Below, in pieces: positions 12,018 through 23,398 of a stretch of DNA of 64,000 nt. How positions within the stretch are numbered: position 1 is the first letter of the stretch; each line of letters opens with the position of its first letter. The notes beneath the pieces are model-generated. The model was not told the DNA's origin, made no database searches, and saw nothing but the letters and a program-made list of their open reading frames with translations. Position numbers and translations under genes: made by a program. The stretch lies in the NCBI GenBank assembly GCA_037039925.1, contig JAXRKP010000380.1, positions 7,501 through 71,500 of the forward strand, read 5' to 3'. The DNA comes from Doris montereyensis (Eukaryota > Mollusca > Gastropoda > Nudibranchia > Dorididae).

Positions 12018-15000
12018 GTAAGTTTGTCTACCTTGACTTATCATTCTGAAGCGCTTTATAGTGTAAATGAGTATAAAATAAGGTCTCCAGAGTGAACGCC
12101 GCACTTCTGAAAACCAGCGGTGTTCACATCGTTGCTTACTGAAAAGGATAGATCTAGATCTGTAAATAGTTCAATAAACAACGTCGTAAGGTTAGTTTTG
12201 GCGCACAAACCGAGAACTCGGCGAAAAAAACAACACGGATCACTTGCCTCTCTAAATCTAGATTCTCGGTTTAATTCTAAATTCTCTTTTTAAGATTTTG
12301 ATGTAATGAAATCTTATCTAGATCTAAAAAAGATCTAGATCTGGTAATAACAAACATGCCGTGAAGAGATAATCGCATGAAAGGATGAAATGAATAAAAA
12401 TAATCTAGATTTCTAAACTAAATAGAATCTAATCTAGAGTGAAGTCCCTGGCACTCGCACACTAACGGTCGGAAGGGGCATGTCACTCTTGTAACTTAAG
12501 CTCTTTGTGCTTGATCCTGAATTTGATGCTACCATGTTTAAGAGTTATCTTTTCCTGAGCGAGAGGTGGCGTGTCGAGCCCATTGTGTGATTGACTTTGC
12601 GACACGACCCTTTTTCGCACGACCATTATGGTTCCCCCATCTCGCACAGCAAACTTGAGAGTTGCCTGAAGTCGCACAACCTGTGCTCCGGCTTTTCCTT
12701 ACAGTCTCAAAATGCACTGTAAATGACCCGGATTTATGATCAAATCCAAAGTTTTGATACAATTTAGCTCAGTTAAAAGCTTTGAGAGTTGTTTCATTGC
12801 TAACAATGGCTAACTCACCCCAAAACAGTTCAGTAACCCTCTCACAATTAATTTACTCATGTCACACAGCTAGCGCCAGCAGTTACCCACTCACTCTCTG
12901 ACACCTTAATTAAAACACATGATGTCGCACAGACAGCACCAGCAGTCACACACTGTATTGTAAAACAGAAGAGCTGAGAAACAAATGTTGGATATAAAAG
13001 TCATGATTTTATTTATGATAATACTTTACAACTTTCACAAACATGTTATTTTCTCAATCTCATTCATGCTCATCCCTTGCAAACTTGCATCCTTCAGACA
13101 ACCTATGTGAAACCACCTCCCACAATTCACAATCCATTCACAAAATTCAGTCTTTCTCACCAACTCAGAATATTTTATATTCTTTAGGCGAGATTTTATA
13201 GTTGAAGTCATTTCTGAAAGTGAAAGATTTGTTAATCAGTTTTGTTACTCAAAATTTAAAATATGAACTCTCTTTCTCTCTCAGCAAAACGTAATTTAAA
13301 AAACCCACAAAAAATAGCCGTAGTCAGCATCGTATTATGCTTTACTACTCAATTTACTCAAATATGAGTGAAAGTTGGGCGCTGTGCGACTAATTGGCAC
13401 TCCTATAGAAAACTCATCCCCCATTCGCACAGTCCCATAAACAGCATAATAGCTACGAACACGCGGCATTCCAAGGCATAGTTAAATATAGAAGGGATTT
13501 TCCAGTCATTCTCAACAACAAAAACTAAATATAGAATTATTCCCATAATTCCATATCACTAAGTAAAGTTACAGGGTCCACTAGCGAAAAATAAAAATGG
13601 CGGATGTTCTTACTTACTTCTCGATTCGCGAAGATTTTCTTGTAAAAAAATATAGCAGATAAGGACGTGTCGTCTCAAAAATAGGTAGGAAGCGAAAGGG
13701 AAAGGATAACTGTGTATGTGCGATACGTGGTGGCGGGAAAAACAGCGTAATTTCAGTAACAATCGACTCGAAAGCACGAAGTGTGCGAGAGATGGGCGTG
13801 TGCGAGTACTGGCGACTTGACTCTAGATATAGATAGATCTAGATCTATCTCTAGATTATATCTGTCCTGTGTCCAGGAGAGAAATTTGAGGCTTGTTGTC
13901 TCACCATCAGTCTCAGGTTTTACTCCCCAGCTTAGATGATCTTGACAGCCATTTAGAATTAGATCTAGATCAGAGATGCTCCAGGTGGCCAGGTAATGGA
14001 TTGCAGGATGGCCCTAGATCTAGATCCAGATCTATACCTCCTGTTGAAAAATACCACAAAGGGATTTTCTGGGTATTCCCGGGTTTTCCAGGATTTTTGG
14101 CAGAGGAGCACCTCCGTGTTTTTGTGTCTCATTTTATACTCACACAGGCACCAGCTGTTCGGGAAAACATAGGGTCTACAAGTCTTATTAGGACGGATGT
14201 CCCAGAGAGAGAGACACTATGGCCTACGGTATCATTTTTCGTTCATCGCCATTCAATATATGAGAGAGAGACAGAGGGGAAAAGGAAGGACAGAGAGTAA
14301 AAATAGTAATACATAGTAGTACTAGTAATGGTGGTAGGTACCGGTAGGAGTAATAGTGCATCTACTGACGTTTAGGATTCAAGATTTCAAGTTAAATCAT
14401 GCAATTTTTTAGTCTTTTTTAGAATTGGATCTATGCCTCATTTACTATTTTACGATTGGTTTTGCCTTTTTCCTCTATATTGACTCTATATCATTGTGTC
14501 GATGAGAGAGAAGTGCTACATCATTGGCAAAATCAATATCTTCCAGTTGATGAGTCAAGAGATCATTGAATTCCTGTTCTGTGTCCTGTTGTTTATGACA
14601 TGATCCAATCCATTGCTATCAAGAAAGGAACTGATAATAGACATCCTTGTTTGACTTCAGTTAGTGTATTGAAGGGTTCTGTGAAGGTTTTATTGTGAAT
14701 GACTTAACATGTTGAAGAATTATATGTTGACAAGTAAATAAACTTTTTCTGGGGGAAGTAAAGTGACTGCAGAGTAAAGAGCCATGGAAGAAAGTGAGTA
14801 AGAAAACATGAAAATTATTATGGAAATTAGTGACCCGATAAAGAGGATGAACGTTTGGTGAGAAAAGGTGAATTTGAATGTAAGGAAATGAAATGAAGAT
14901 AAACAAAAAGAAGAGATGATTCACTGGTTTTCATCTGTTTTGGGTGGTCATTTTTTTTATTGGGGTTTGTGTGTGTGTTTGTTAGAGTAATTATTTGACT

Positions 15001-18000
15001 AGAGCGTATTAGGGGGATGAAGGGGGCACACAATTTTAATAACTGCTGTGGGATCTGTAACTTGCACAACATGCACATGACACCTGTGAATTATCACTCA
15101 TGTTTTATTGAATCAGAGGATGAAAAGTGCAAGACTAATGGCTTGATATACCTTTGAAAAATAAACCCATAGAGAGATATATCTAAGATAGTTACCATAC
15201 AGGACTCAAACTTCAATTCCCTGCCTTGCCAATCCAGCAATGTACTACTACAGGACTATGATGATACAGATCTCTCTTGAATTTTGATTTTAAAAAGTTT
15301 GCATGATAACATTGGGTTGTTTTTTTACATTGTGGCCCTTTTTTTATATTTCTTGTATATATATATTTAAATGCAATGCTCCTTCGCAATATTGTTTTGA
15401 AATTTTAAAGGTGCGATAATGTTCAGGGTGCTTTTTTTTTTCAGAACGTGTCCTCATCCCTGATAATAAACTAACCTTCCTCACCCCCACTCCGTGATTC
15501 CTCATATCTCTGGACCCCTGGCATATTTTCAGGGCTCTGGTTCTCATAATGCACAGGTTAAGAACCCCTAATCCGAAGTGATCCTCGCTTTTCATGTCTC
15601 CACCAAAACTTTTTTTTTTTAGTATGTGTGGCGGGATGCGCTTTTTATTCTTACTATATTTTTATATATTTTGGAACTTGCAAAATTTCATTTATTTTTG
15701 CAGCGTTGGAATCGCTGCCCTCTGAAATGCAGCGCAATTTCAACACAATGCGAGACTTGGATCAGAAATGTCAAGGTAATCTATTTCCTCCATGCATCCA
15801 TTTTATTGTCTCTTTTTACTGTTTCGTATGAACGTAGAGATAATGTACCGAATTGCGACCACTTGACATAGTACTTCCCCTGATCGACATTTGCCCAACG
15901 AAAACCAACTCAAACTAGGTCACTCTAATTTCCAGATATGAAAGTTTTTTTTATGATTCTGAAAAGTGGTAATTTCACAAAGAAAAGTAAGAGCTCCCCA
16001 CATGTCTCTGTTTTTGCATCCATGATCATGCTTTGTGTCCACATGCACCAGAAATGCCACCGCGCAAGTCTAGACCTAGATTTGCACCCAACCCCTAACG
16101 GATGGGATCTATAATCTCTGCTTATTTCTTTCCTTTATGGTGTACAAAAACACTTTGTTTCTTTCATAATCGTCTAAATTAGGAAAAACGAAAGTGAATT
16201 ACTGAACCAAAAATAGCTTATCCTGCTTCCCCTACTTGCTTAGCACGTGTCACTGAGAGTGGATGATAGATCACGCCGTGCGACTACGAGAACGATCTTC
16301 ACGGTCAATTCTTGATGCTAGGGAAATAGATCACTTGCCATGAATAACAAAAGGGTAAAACGAACGCAACCATGCGTCGATTGGTCTAAGAAGTACTGTA
16401 AGCTCGTGATGGACGGTGATTATACCGGTAGTGGATGCAAATGGCGGCTGCCCCACAATTCTGTTGTATGATGCTATTCTTTTTAGACATTAGCATAACA
16501 TGACTTGAGTTTGAATTTGATTGATTTTACCCACATCCACTACTAAGGTGACCTCAGAGGGTTTTTTGAAGATTTATGATTTTGTCCGGATTGCCCTGTA
16601 TACACCCAAGGGATCTTTAACGTACACAGGGTGTTGTGATATTCACACTGGACCTCCTTTTCATTGTCCGTCTCCGATGGGACTAGGTGGTGTTGATCCA
16701 TCTATCAGGGGGGATTTGCTAAAGAAAATACTCAAAAGACAAATTTTAAACCTTTGCCATGGCTTTGACCCACAACCTTTTGATTGAGAGACCGACGCCA
16801 TGCCTCTGGATAACGCTGTTGTGTCCATCATATATTCGTTAAATTGTCATTCCTTTCTGTTGCCAAGATTATGTCATGAAGGGGTTGAAGTCCAGCTAGT
16901 GAGCACAAAATTCATGATCTTTGGTTTCTTTTGTTGTGTAATCGTATATAGATTTAATCATACATGCACGTCAGACGCTTAAAATGAATTCAGACTGAAA
17001 ATAAAGTGGGAAGTACATTCCAACTTATTTTATGCTTCCATGTTTTTCGTCAGTATTCTATGCATTTTAAAACATAACTACGAGACATTTTCTTATCATG
17101 GATATATATAATATATTTTATTTGGTGTCTGTATTGTTCTTTTAAAAAGTAAGTATTTTAAAGACATTTTCATTTTACATTATTTTTTATTCTAATAGTA
17201 ATAGAATAGACATATAAAAGTTTGGATGAAGTTTTAAATTCAGATTTACATGTTATTAAATGAATGAATTTCATGGAATTGATTTTGTGATCAGATCTGA
17301 TGAAGAAAATCGACAAGGCTGCCACAGATTATCTCAACAAAGTGCGTCACATGTCACCTGAGAAGCGCACGTCACAGCTCAATCAGATCGAATCAATGTT
17401 CACCAAAGGTCGAGAATTTGGAGATGAGAAAGTCTCACTAGCAATGCAAACATATGAAATGGTAAAATTCAGCTTTCTTTCTTTGCAGAATTATACACAT
17501 GTTTCTACAGTAGTCTCCATCAAATTACACGCCGCCAAAATGCAGTTTTTTCATGTAACCGAATTTTACAACGCTAATTACCCCTCAAAATGCAACAACA
17601 GCTGGCTTGACAAAGTCACCAAAATGCATCAGATTTGTGTACATCTGTCTTCAATCTCTCCTCTCTCTCTTTGATGATGGTGTGAAATTCTGAGAAAAAA
17701 ATCTTGTGTCACTTTACCTACGGAGATCATATTCTGTATAACCCGTGTGTCAACTAATTACACACAAAAAACTGTTGCCGAATGCCCAAATCGTCCACCA
17801 CTCCTTGTTGCAGTCTTCAGTAAGAGAAGAATGTAACAGATCTATGAGAAGGCCTAATGGGTCTTGTCCTCAAACCAGCGAATAATAATCAATATTGAAC
17901 AACAAAAAGAGAGTTTATATGCATTTCCAAACAAAGGTGGCAATGTAAATACAGTAATAAGTCATGGCCATCGACTCGGTCAAAATGCACAATTTTTTGT

Positions 18001-19920
18001 CACCTGTGGATCATGCATTTTAGTGGAGACTACTGTATTATACATATTCTTGTTAAAGATACTTCACAATAATGGTATGTTCAGTCCTATATTTCTTAGA
18101 AAGATATGCTCACATTTTACTACTTGCACTGATGTTTCATTTGGGTTGGGGGGGGGGGGGGATTGCCAGCTATATATCTTTCTATTTAGAAATCTGGTAT
18201 GTTACAATGGGTGGGGGGGGAGGGGCTATTTTGATTTTCCAACAACAAAAAAGCTCAGCTTAATACATGTGTGGGTTTTTAGAACAATTTTGTATTATAG
18301 AGAGGCAACATTGAATCTTTGAAAACAACTAACTTATTTGTTTCAGGTCGATAAACACATTAGCAAATTAGACGCAGAGCTTGCACGTTTTGAGGCTGAT
18401 CTCAAAGACAAGAGCTCTGGAAGGAAGAAAGACTCACCCGAAGGAAAGGTTTCAAACAAAAGTAAGTTGATCCTGTCCAGGGGGTGATCATTTATTCATT
18501 ATCACCTGTTTTGCTTCCCGTTATAAAAACTTGGATACGCTCTTGCACTATGGGCCGTAATGGCCTTGAAAGAACTTTTTACTATTACATAATTGTCCAT
18601 GGGCCTCTTTATTTTGAAATCATCGTATGCATGAGTTCCGTATGTGTTTGGAAATAGGGTCGCACTCTGTTATCATTTGTTGTGAATAAGGACAGGATAT
18701 AATGTTAAAGCCCCGTGGGAACAAATACGAAGGGATAGACAGAAAACATATCTTTGGGCATCTGTAGAATCGAACATGTGGCCTTTTATTTTACCCCACA
18801 GAGAATCTCATCGCCGTGAGCATATGCTAATCCTGTGTATTTTTTGCACTGTTATTCCCTGCTTTTTCTCTCTTTGTTTTTTATTCTTGTTTTTTTTTTC
18901 TTTTTCATAAATCAGAAGGGGAAAAGGAGAGGAAGAAAAGAAAAAAACAACAAGGAAGAGTTTGAGGACGAAATTCCCAAAAGAAGAAAAAAAGGAGCCC
19001 AGAATGAGTAAGTCTAAAAATTGCCTTTTTTTTCTGTTTGTTTATTCGTTTTCCATCAGTTTCAATTTGTTAGTAAAAGTTAGACACTGCAATTTTCATG
19101 AAAGAAAAACTGAATTTGTATATGTCATGAGCAATCATTTCATACTCTTTTTGTTTCTTTTTCTTTTTTACCCTTTGTAGCAAATGTTTTTGTGTCCTTA
19201 TATCAGTTTTTAAAGGAAATCCAGATATAAATTGTCTAACATGTCTTTCTCTAACTTAAAACGCAGTCAACTCAGGAACCACTGGACCCAAGCCATTTCT
19301 GATTTCAATATTCAATTATTTTCTTCTGCATTGATAGTGTGGAGCCTGAAATGGAGGATATGAGCCCGTTCCCCCTTTCCACCCATCCTTCCGATGTCCT
19401 TGACATGCCCGTGGATCCGAATGAGCCGACATACTGTCTGTGTAACCAGGTCTCGTACGGTGAAATGATTGGTTGTGATAATTTGGAAGTAAGTTCCCAT
19501 CATTTCTTGTTCTATTAGAATTCTTGCAAGGACTTTTAGATATTCTTCCCTTTTTTCCACCCCTGGGTATACATGGATCTCACTTAGTTGTAAATTATCC
19601 TAGAAGTAACGGTGGTAAGAAATTCATGTAACTGTTGTTTTTGAGGGGTAGGTTTTGACAGACCATAGCTTTTGATGGTGATGATGTGGTTTTGCTGTTG
19701 ATATTTTTGTCATCATTTTTAACACGTCAGTCCTCGTGAATTTAAGTTTTGAAATTGTCAACAAGTGTGCATTTAATTCACACCCTTGTGATCTTCTTTC
19801 TTTTGTTTTACAACGATTCAGTGTCAATTGAGTGGTTCCACTTTGCTTGCGTCCAGCTGAAGACAAAGCCCAAGGAAATGGTTTTGTCCGCGATGTCAGG
19901 AAGAGAGAAAGAAGAAATAA
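11981..19920 (+). CDS. ING5: ING4/ING5-type inhibitor-of-growth protein, seven coding exons
   Basis: The exons are 11981-12017, 15704-15775, 17295-17461, 18347-18461, 18916-19007, 19338-19488 and 19822-19920, all with GT/AG sites. The product of about 244 residues (human ING4/5 are 240-250) begins [13 protein letters not shown]. It has the N-terminal helical ING domain ([37 protein letters not shown]), a basic linker (KRRGRK, PKRRKK), then [15 protein letters not shown] and a PHD finger ([16 protein letters not shown], then CPRC after frame correction). ING4/5 proteins read H3K4me3 and act in HBO1 and MOZ/MORF acetyltransferase complexes in the nucleus. [11 protein letters not shown] and ADLKDK favour ING5 over ING4. 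Frame problems occur at the exon 4/5 junction and in exon 7. They look like base-calling gaps; true decay is the alternative. Confidence 0.9.
12018..12436. other. ING intron 1, left part
   Basis: Non-coding, with several AGATCTAGAT motifs (12150, 12310-12345). No repeat family is recognised. Confidence 0.6.
12437..13823. mobile_element. non-autonomous TIR DNA transposon, TA target duplication
   Basis: The left end (12437-12462) and the reverse complement of the right end (13798-13823) agree at 21 of 26 positions. Both start GAGT-AAGTC and finish ACTCGCACAC. TA flanks both sides (12435-12436 and 13824-13825), as in Tc1/mariner/pogo insertions. The interior of about 1.4 kb is rich in TCGCAC motifs and has no transposase frame. 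It lies in intron 1 of the ING-type gene. Confidence 0.6.
13824..14476. other. ING intron 1, AGATCTAGAT-rich part
   Basis: Several overlapping AGATCT/TCTAGA palindromes (13830-13858, 13960, 14010-14030). The open frame at 13893-14300 has no splice or family support. Confidence 0.5.
14478..14692 (-). pseudogene. LINE reverse-transcriptase fragment
   Basis: The - strand reads [20 protein letters not shown], a stop, then GHRTGIQ and, in another frame, [15 protein letters not shown]. These match the RQGC..LSP and F-ADD blocks of non-LTR RTs. The catalytic pair reads ANDV instead of ADD. Stops and one frame change make it inactive. It belongs to a different RT lineage from the LINE at 40-43 kb (MDWIM and LEDIDFA wording). 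Confidence 0.75.
14693..15703. other. ING intron 1, right part
   Basis: AT-rich, no gene or named repeat seen. A pyrimidine-rich acceptor ending in TTTTTGCAG closes it at 15703. Confidence 0.5.
15704..15775 (+). CDS. ING5: ING-type gene, coding exon 2
   Basis: 72 nt. It completes a Thr codon, then reads [20 protein letters not shown] and KCQ, the core of the ING N-terminal domain. It leaves in phase 1 at a GTAATC donor. Confidence 0.9.
15776..16520. other. ING intron 2, left part
   Basis: Nothing recognised. Confidence 0.5.
16521..16812 (-). mobile_element. SINE family A, copy 2
   Basis: Reverse orientation. It carries ACCCACATCCACTACTAAGG, GGATCTTTAACGTACACAGG, CGTCTCCGATGGGACTAGGT and, at the right, the tRNA-like head (TTTGATTGAGAGACCGACG, CATGCCTCTGGA). 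The open frame at 16521-16787 is entirely inside it. Confidence 0.75.
16813..17294. other. ING intron 2, right part
   Basis: AT-rich; nothing recognised. Confidence 0.5.
17295..17461 (+). CDS. ING5: ING-type gene, coding exon 3
   Basis: 167 nt. It completes Asp and then reads 55 codons: [55 protein letters not shown]. It ends in phase 0 at GTAAAA. It covers the second half of the ING helical domain. Confidence 0.92.
17508..18035. mobile_element. 528-bp MITE with TA duplication in ING intron 3
   Basis: The ends are CAGTAGTCTCCA (17508) and TGGAGACTACTG (18024-18035), which are perfect inverted repeats. They are flanked by TA (17506-17507 and 18036-18037). A second internal block (AAAATGCA near 17537, TGCATTTT near 18014) extends the inverted repeat. 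It has no coding capacity. The CAGTA ends and TA target suggest a pogo/Tigger-like family. Confidence 0.7.
18347..18461 (+). CDS. ING5: ING-type gene, coding exon 4
   Basis: 115 nt. [20 protein letters not shown] then [18 protein letters not shown]. At the GTAAGT donor it ends in phase 1, while the next exon reads well only from phase 0. One indel near the AAACAAAA run would reconcile them. Confidence 0.85.
18710..18800 (-). mobile_element. SINE family B fragment
   Basis: The reverse complement contains ATGTTCGATTCTACAGATG (B-box-like) and TTTTCTGTCTATCCC, as in the other family B copies. Confidence 0.5.
18916..19007 (+). CDS. ING5: ING-type gene, coding exon 5 (basic linker)
   Basis: 92 nt. 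Read from its first base it is open ([30 protein letters not shown]). It ends two bases into Asp, which exon 6 completes. The acidic-basic pattern fits the nuclear-localisation linker of ING4/5. The incoming phase disagrees with exon 4 by one. Confidence 0.7.
19338..19488 (+). CDS. ING5: ING-type gene, coding exon 6 (start of PHD finger)
   Basis: 151 nt. [50 protein letters not shown]. It contains the first PHD zinc ligands and the Tyr before CLC expected in the H3K4me3 cage. Phase 0 at a GTAAGT donor. Confidence 0.93.
19822..19920 (+). CDS. ING5: ING-type gene, coding exon 7 (end of PHD finger, broken as read)
   Basis: After CAG at 19819-19821 the in-phase frame hits a stop early. One added T (TGT TCA) restores [18 protein letters not shown]. 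Two more bases in the GG and AAA runs near 19873-19878 restore WFCPRC and a Lys-rich end with TAA at 19918-19920, matching the family's C-terminus. As read, the shifted frame would run to 19934. I judge these consensus errors more likely than real lesions because each falls in a short homopolymer or doublet. Confidence 0.8.
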
Positions 19921-22490
19921 CGTGCAAGGAATGATTGTTTTGGATCTCAATCTTGCTGGCTAGTCATTGGAAGCTAAGTCACTGTACAGTACTGTGGTGC
20001 AATTTTAAGAGAATCAACATTTTTAACAGTGCCTCTCATGCCTGCGATAATTGATTTTGCCGCAAATGATTGTTGGATGTTGATTTTTAGTACTATACCA
20101 ACTCTTTCAGCCTTGGGCCAATATTAGCCATTGGACGTAGGCCTCAGTAAGGCACTAGATATCATTAGTCAGTGACCTTTTTGATGCTGCCATACTGCCA
20201 CTATAACAGCCCAAAAGTAAATAGTGTTGCATGTTAAAATAACCAGTAATGAATGAGCTTTCAGAAAAAAATATGAAACTTGACCGCTATAGAATACATA
20301 TCAAATTGACAGTGATATATCACAGTTGGCTGTGAACAAAAATAATATGTGGGTTTTTTTTGTCTATTTCGATGATAGACTGAGTTTCATAATTAGGTAG
20401 GCTACATGTTGCAAACATATCCTCGTTGAGATTTGTTTTTGCGGTCAGAGGGAGGAGGGGTTAATTTTACAATCGTGAGCCGTCTCTTCAACGTCATCCG
20501 TATGGTTGTTGCTGTATTTCTGGAAGACAAAGTATCAAGAACAAAATGTTTAAAAAATAATTCTTGTGTCCTGTCTTAGGTCTCTGCTTTATATCATTTT
20601 CCCCAATAAGGTACAGTCTCGTAATATACACACATATATATAACATGTGAATTTTCATGATATTGTCCAATTGCATACGTCCATCACAGCATCAGCGCTT
20701 GGGGAGTTTGTTTTATTTTATCTTCCGATATTGGAAACATGGCAGCTATGCGCACATGTGTGTGGGAAAGTTTGGCTGTAACAATAGCAAAGTGTGCCTG
20801 CGCATTTCCTAGTGATACGTTGATAGGTAATGAACACGACTATAAGAAGGATTTCAGGCAAAATGAACATTTTCGTTAATCCTTTCCTGCTTGCTGTGAG
20901 TGTGACCCGATGCGCCATTGGCCTTGCAGCCTACTGGGACCGAATGCGACATCAGCATCGATACCTAAAGACGTGCCAGCGTTTACACCTGCAACTCGCT
21001 ATACTATCGCTTCATTGTGATTTATCGAAATGGCATCTACCACCTCTACATCAAAAACCTCAAAGGGCAAATGCCTTTCCTATGAAATTAAAAGGAAAAA
21101 ATCGATGCTGTTGAAATGGGAAGTTTGTTGTTGACTTTGCATTCAACGAAATGTCTCATACAATTCCCTACAACCTCATTGAATCCTTACTCCTACTGTA
21201 GGAAGTGAGGGCTTGGGCTCAGGCACACAGATTAGAATTGTGGAGGGAGGACCCTTAGGCAGAAAAGGGTTAATCTGTCAGGACACCAACGTCGGCTTAT
21301 AGTTATATTCTCCTTACTACACATAAACCCATGGTGAGACAAAGGTTTGTAAGTTCTCAGCTAGAAAGACAATCTGGTCTTGGGACAAAATACAATTGAA
21401 ATTAAGTAGACCAAATCTGGCGTCGCTTTTTTGTGAGACCGACCGATTAACAACTGAATCTGATGATTGATGTGATTGTACACCACAAGAATCATCAAGC
21501 GTGTAGTAATGAGGAAACGGTATAATTCTGAGTGAACAATAAGGACCAATGTGAGATATTAATGATCTGTAAATATATATATATATATATATGGTATACA
21601 TTCATGCTTATACCATATTAGCAACACAAAAATTCTCCGATATTTTATGAAGTTGGGGGTCGGAGAGAGAGATGACTATTATCCTACGCTCGACATGAGA
21701 TTTTATGCATGCATTACACATAGTACTAATTACTATTATTCAAATTCATTTGTAATTTTATTCATGCACATCTTAATTATGTCTGTGATGTGTTGTGTTG
21801 GGTTTTACTTCGTATTGTGTGGGTATAGGTTATAAGTAACAGGGTGTTATAGAATGGCAGAAAGGAAGACACGACTAGCTGGAAAGTATAGCTTAGACAT
21901 GTGTCTTTAGAAGAGAGGAGAAACTTATCTTTTATCGTATGTTGTTGGAAGTAAGAATTAGAATATTGTCACCGTTAGAATTTTAAATCCAGATCTTCAA
22001 ATAAAAATTGTTTTATTTACACACAAAGAAACGATACATTATACCTTATGGAGCGTTGACTTGGCTTTCAGAGATTGGCTCTTCAAAATAAAAATAAAAA
22101 TGTTATCACATTATAGTTATAGTTAAGTGTGACACTAATGACAGACACAAGACCCTCATTTTCACACATAATCATTATGTCTGGGGGTGGGGGGTTAGAA
22201 CATGGCTTATTTTTGTCTTTATGGTTTCACTCTGAGGGTTTGTGGTCTGTTTTCATTTGTGTTCACATTGTTGATATTGATTTTTAAACCTTGATCTTGA
22301 GAAATCTTTATTTTGACTTGTACATGTATACACAAATAACAATGAAAAAACTAAATATTTGTAAATAATACTTGTTTGGTGTCTATGAATTCATTTGCCC
22401 ATAAATTTTCAAACCACTTCTTTCATCCCCATTGACATTTAAATATACATATACATTCATGTTATACCACAGGTGATACCAAGGAAGATT
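19921..22490. other. 3' flank of the ING-type gene, no second gene seen
   Basis: It probably holds the 3' UTR. No clear AATAAA signal was fixed. (TA)n lies at about 21572-21592. The open frame at 20830-21114 has no splice or family support. A short + frame near 21031 (MASTTSTSKTSKGKCLSYEI) recalls the N-terminus of CENP-B-like transposases, but the match is too weak to call. Confidence 0.45.
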
Positions 22491-22492
22491 AT

Positions 22493-23080
22493 TAGATGGT
22501 CAGTTTTCGATACTGGGGTTATGCAGGTAGATGTGAGCGGTACTAATCCAACTTTTCAATTACAAAACCTGTTCAAAATGGCGGCTTAGATGAATGAAAA
22601 TTATACTCAAAGATGGGAAACTGCAATTTTCCATAATTAAATGTCACTTCTGGTAGAAAATCTCCTGAAACGAAAACAATCGTGGGATCAGTTAGAACCT
22701 ACTACATACAACAAATGGTGACTCTCATTGGCCTGGCAACAGAGCCTGTGGTTAACAAAGAACGACCAACTCTGAATTATACAATATGTGTGTGTGTGTG
22801 TAATTTTGAGTTGGTCATTCTTTGTGTGTCAAATGCTCTGTTGCCTGGCTTCTAAAGGTAATCGCACGTTTATGTGTAGGTGATCCCAACATCGTTTCCC
22901 TTTGAGGAATGTTTCTACTAGAAGTGACATTTAATAAATGACAATTTCAGTTTCCTTACCTTTGAGTAGCACTTTCACCTGAGCTGCCATTTGAGCAAGA
23001 TTTTAATAACTAAAAATTGGAATAGTATTGTTTGCGCTGCACCCACCTGTGTAACCTGAGTATCGAATACATAATGGATC
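22493..23080. mobile_element. fold-back element, about 0.58 kb
   Basis: The left arm (22493-22780) and right arm (22803-23080) are diverged inverted copies around a short (GT)n centre. Pairs include TTCGATACTGGGGTTA with TAACCTGAGTATCGAA, CAAAATGGCGGC with GCTGCCATTTG, and ACCAACTC with GAGTTGGT. The left arm shares blocks with the fold-back at 9.9-11.4 kb, so both may be one family. Confidence 0.65.
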
Positions 23081-23112
23081 TAATTATTGTACTTCACATT
23101 ACCCAAAGTGTG

Positions 23113-23398
23113 GGGGACTCAGTAGTCCAGAGGCAAGGGGTCTCAACCAAAGGTAGTGGGTTCAAGCCTCACTGACGGTTGAAAGATTTTCTCGATTTTT
23201 TTCTAGCAAAATCTACCCCCTGGTCCATGTAGATGAATTGACACCTAGTCCCATCGGAGATGGACGATAAAAAGGAGGTCCCATGGGCAGGTCACAACAC
23301 TGCATTAAAGAACCCTTGGTTGTTTACAGGGCAAACAAAATCCTACCAAAAACCCGAGATCACCTTAGTTGTGGATGTGGGTAACTCAAATCAAATCT
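23113..23398 (+). mobile_element. SINE family A, copy 3
   Basis: Forward orientation. The tRNA-like head has CAGTAGTCCAGAGGCAAGG (A side) and GTGGGTTCAAGCCTC (B-box-like). The body has GACACCTAGTCCCATCGGAG, AAAAAGGAGGTCCCATG, CCTTGGTTGTTTACAGGGC and the tail GTTGTGGATGTGGGTAA. Confidence 0.8.

Noticed and set aside
18962..19180. Independent + strand small gene
   Set aside because: It is an off-frame reading of ING exon 5 running into the intron.
20830..21114. 94-codon + frame after the ING gene
   Set aside because: No domain and no splice support; codon content looks random.
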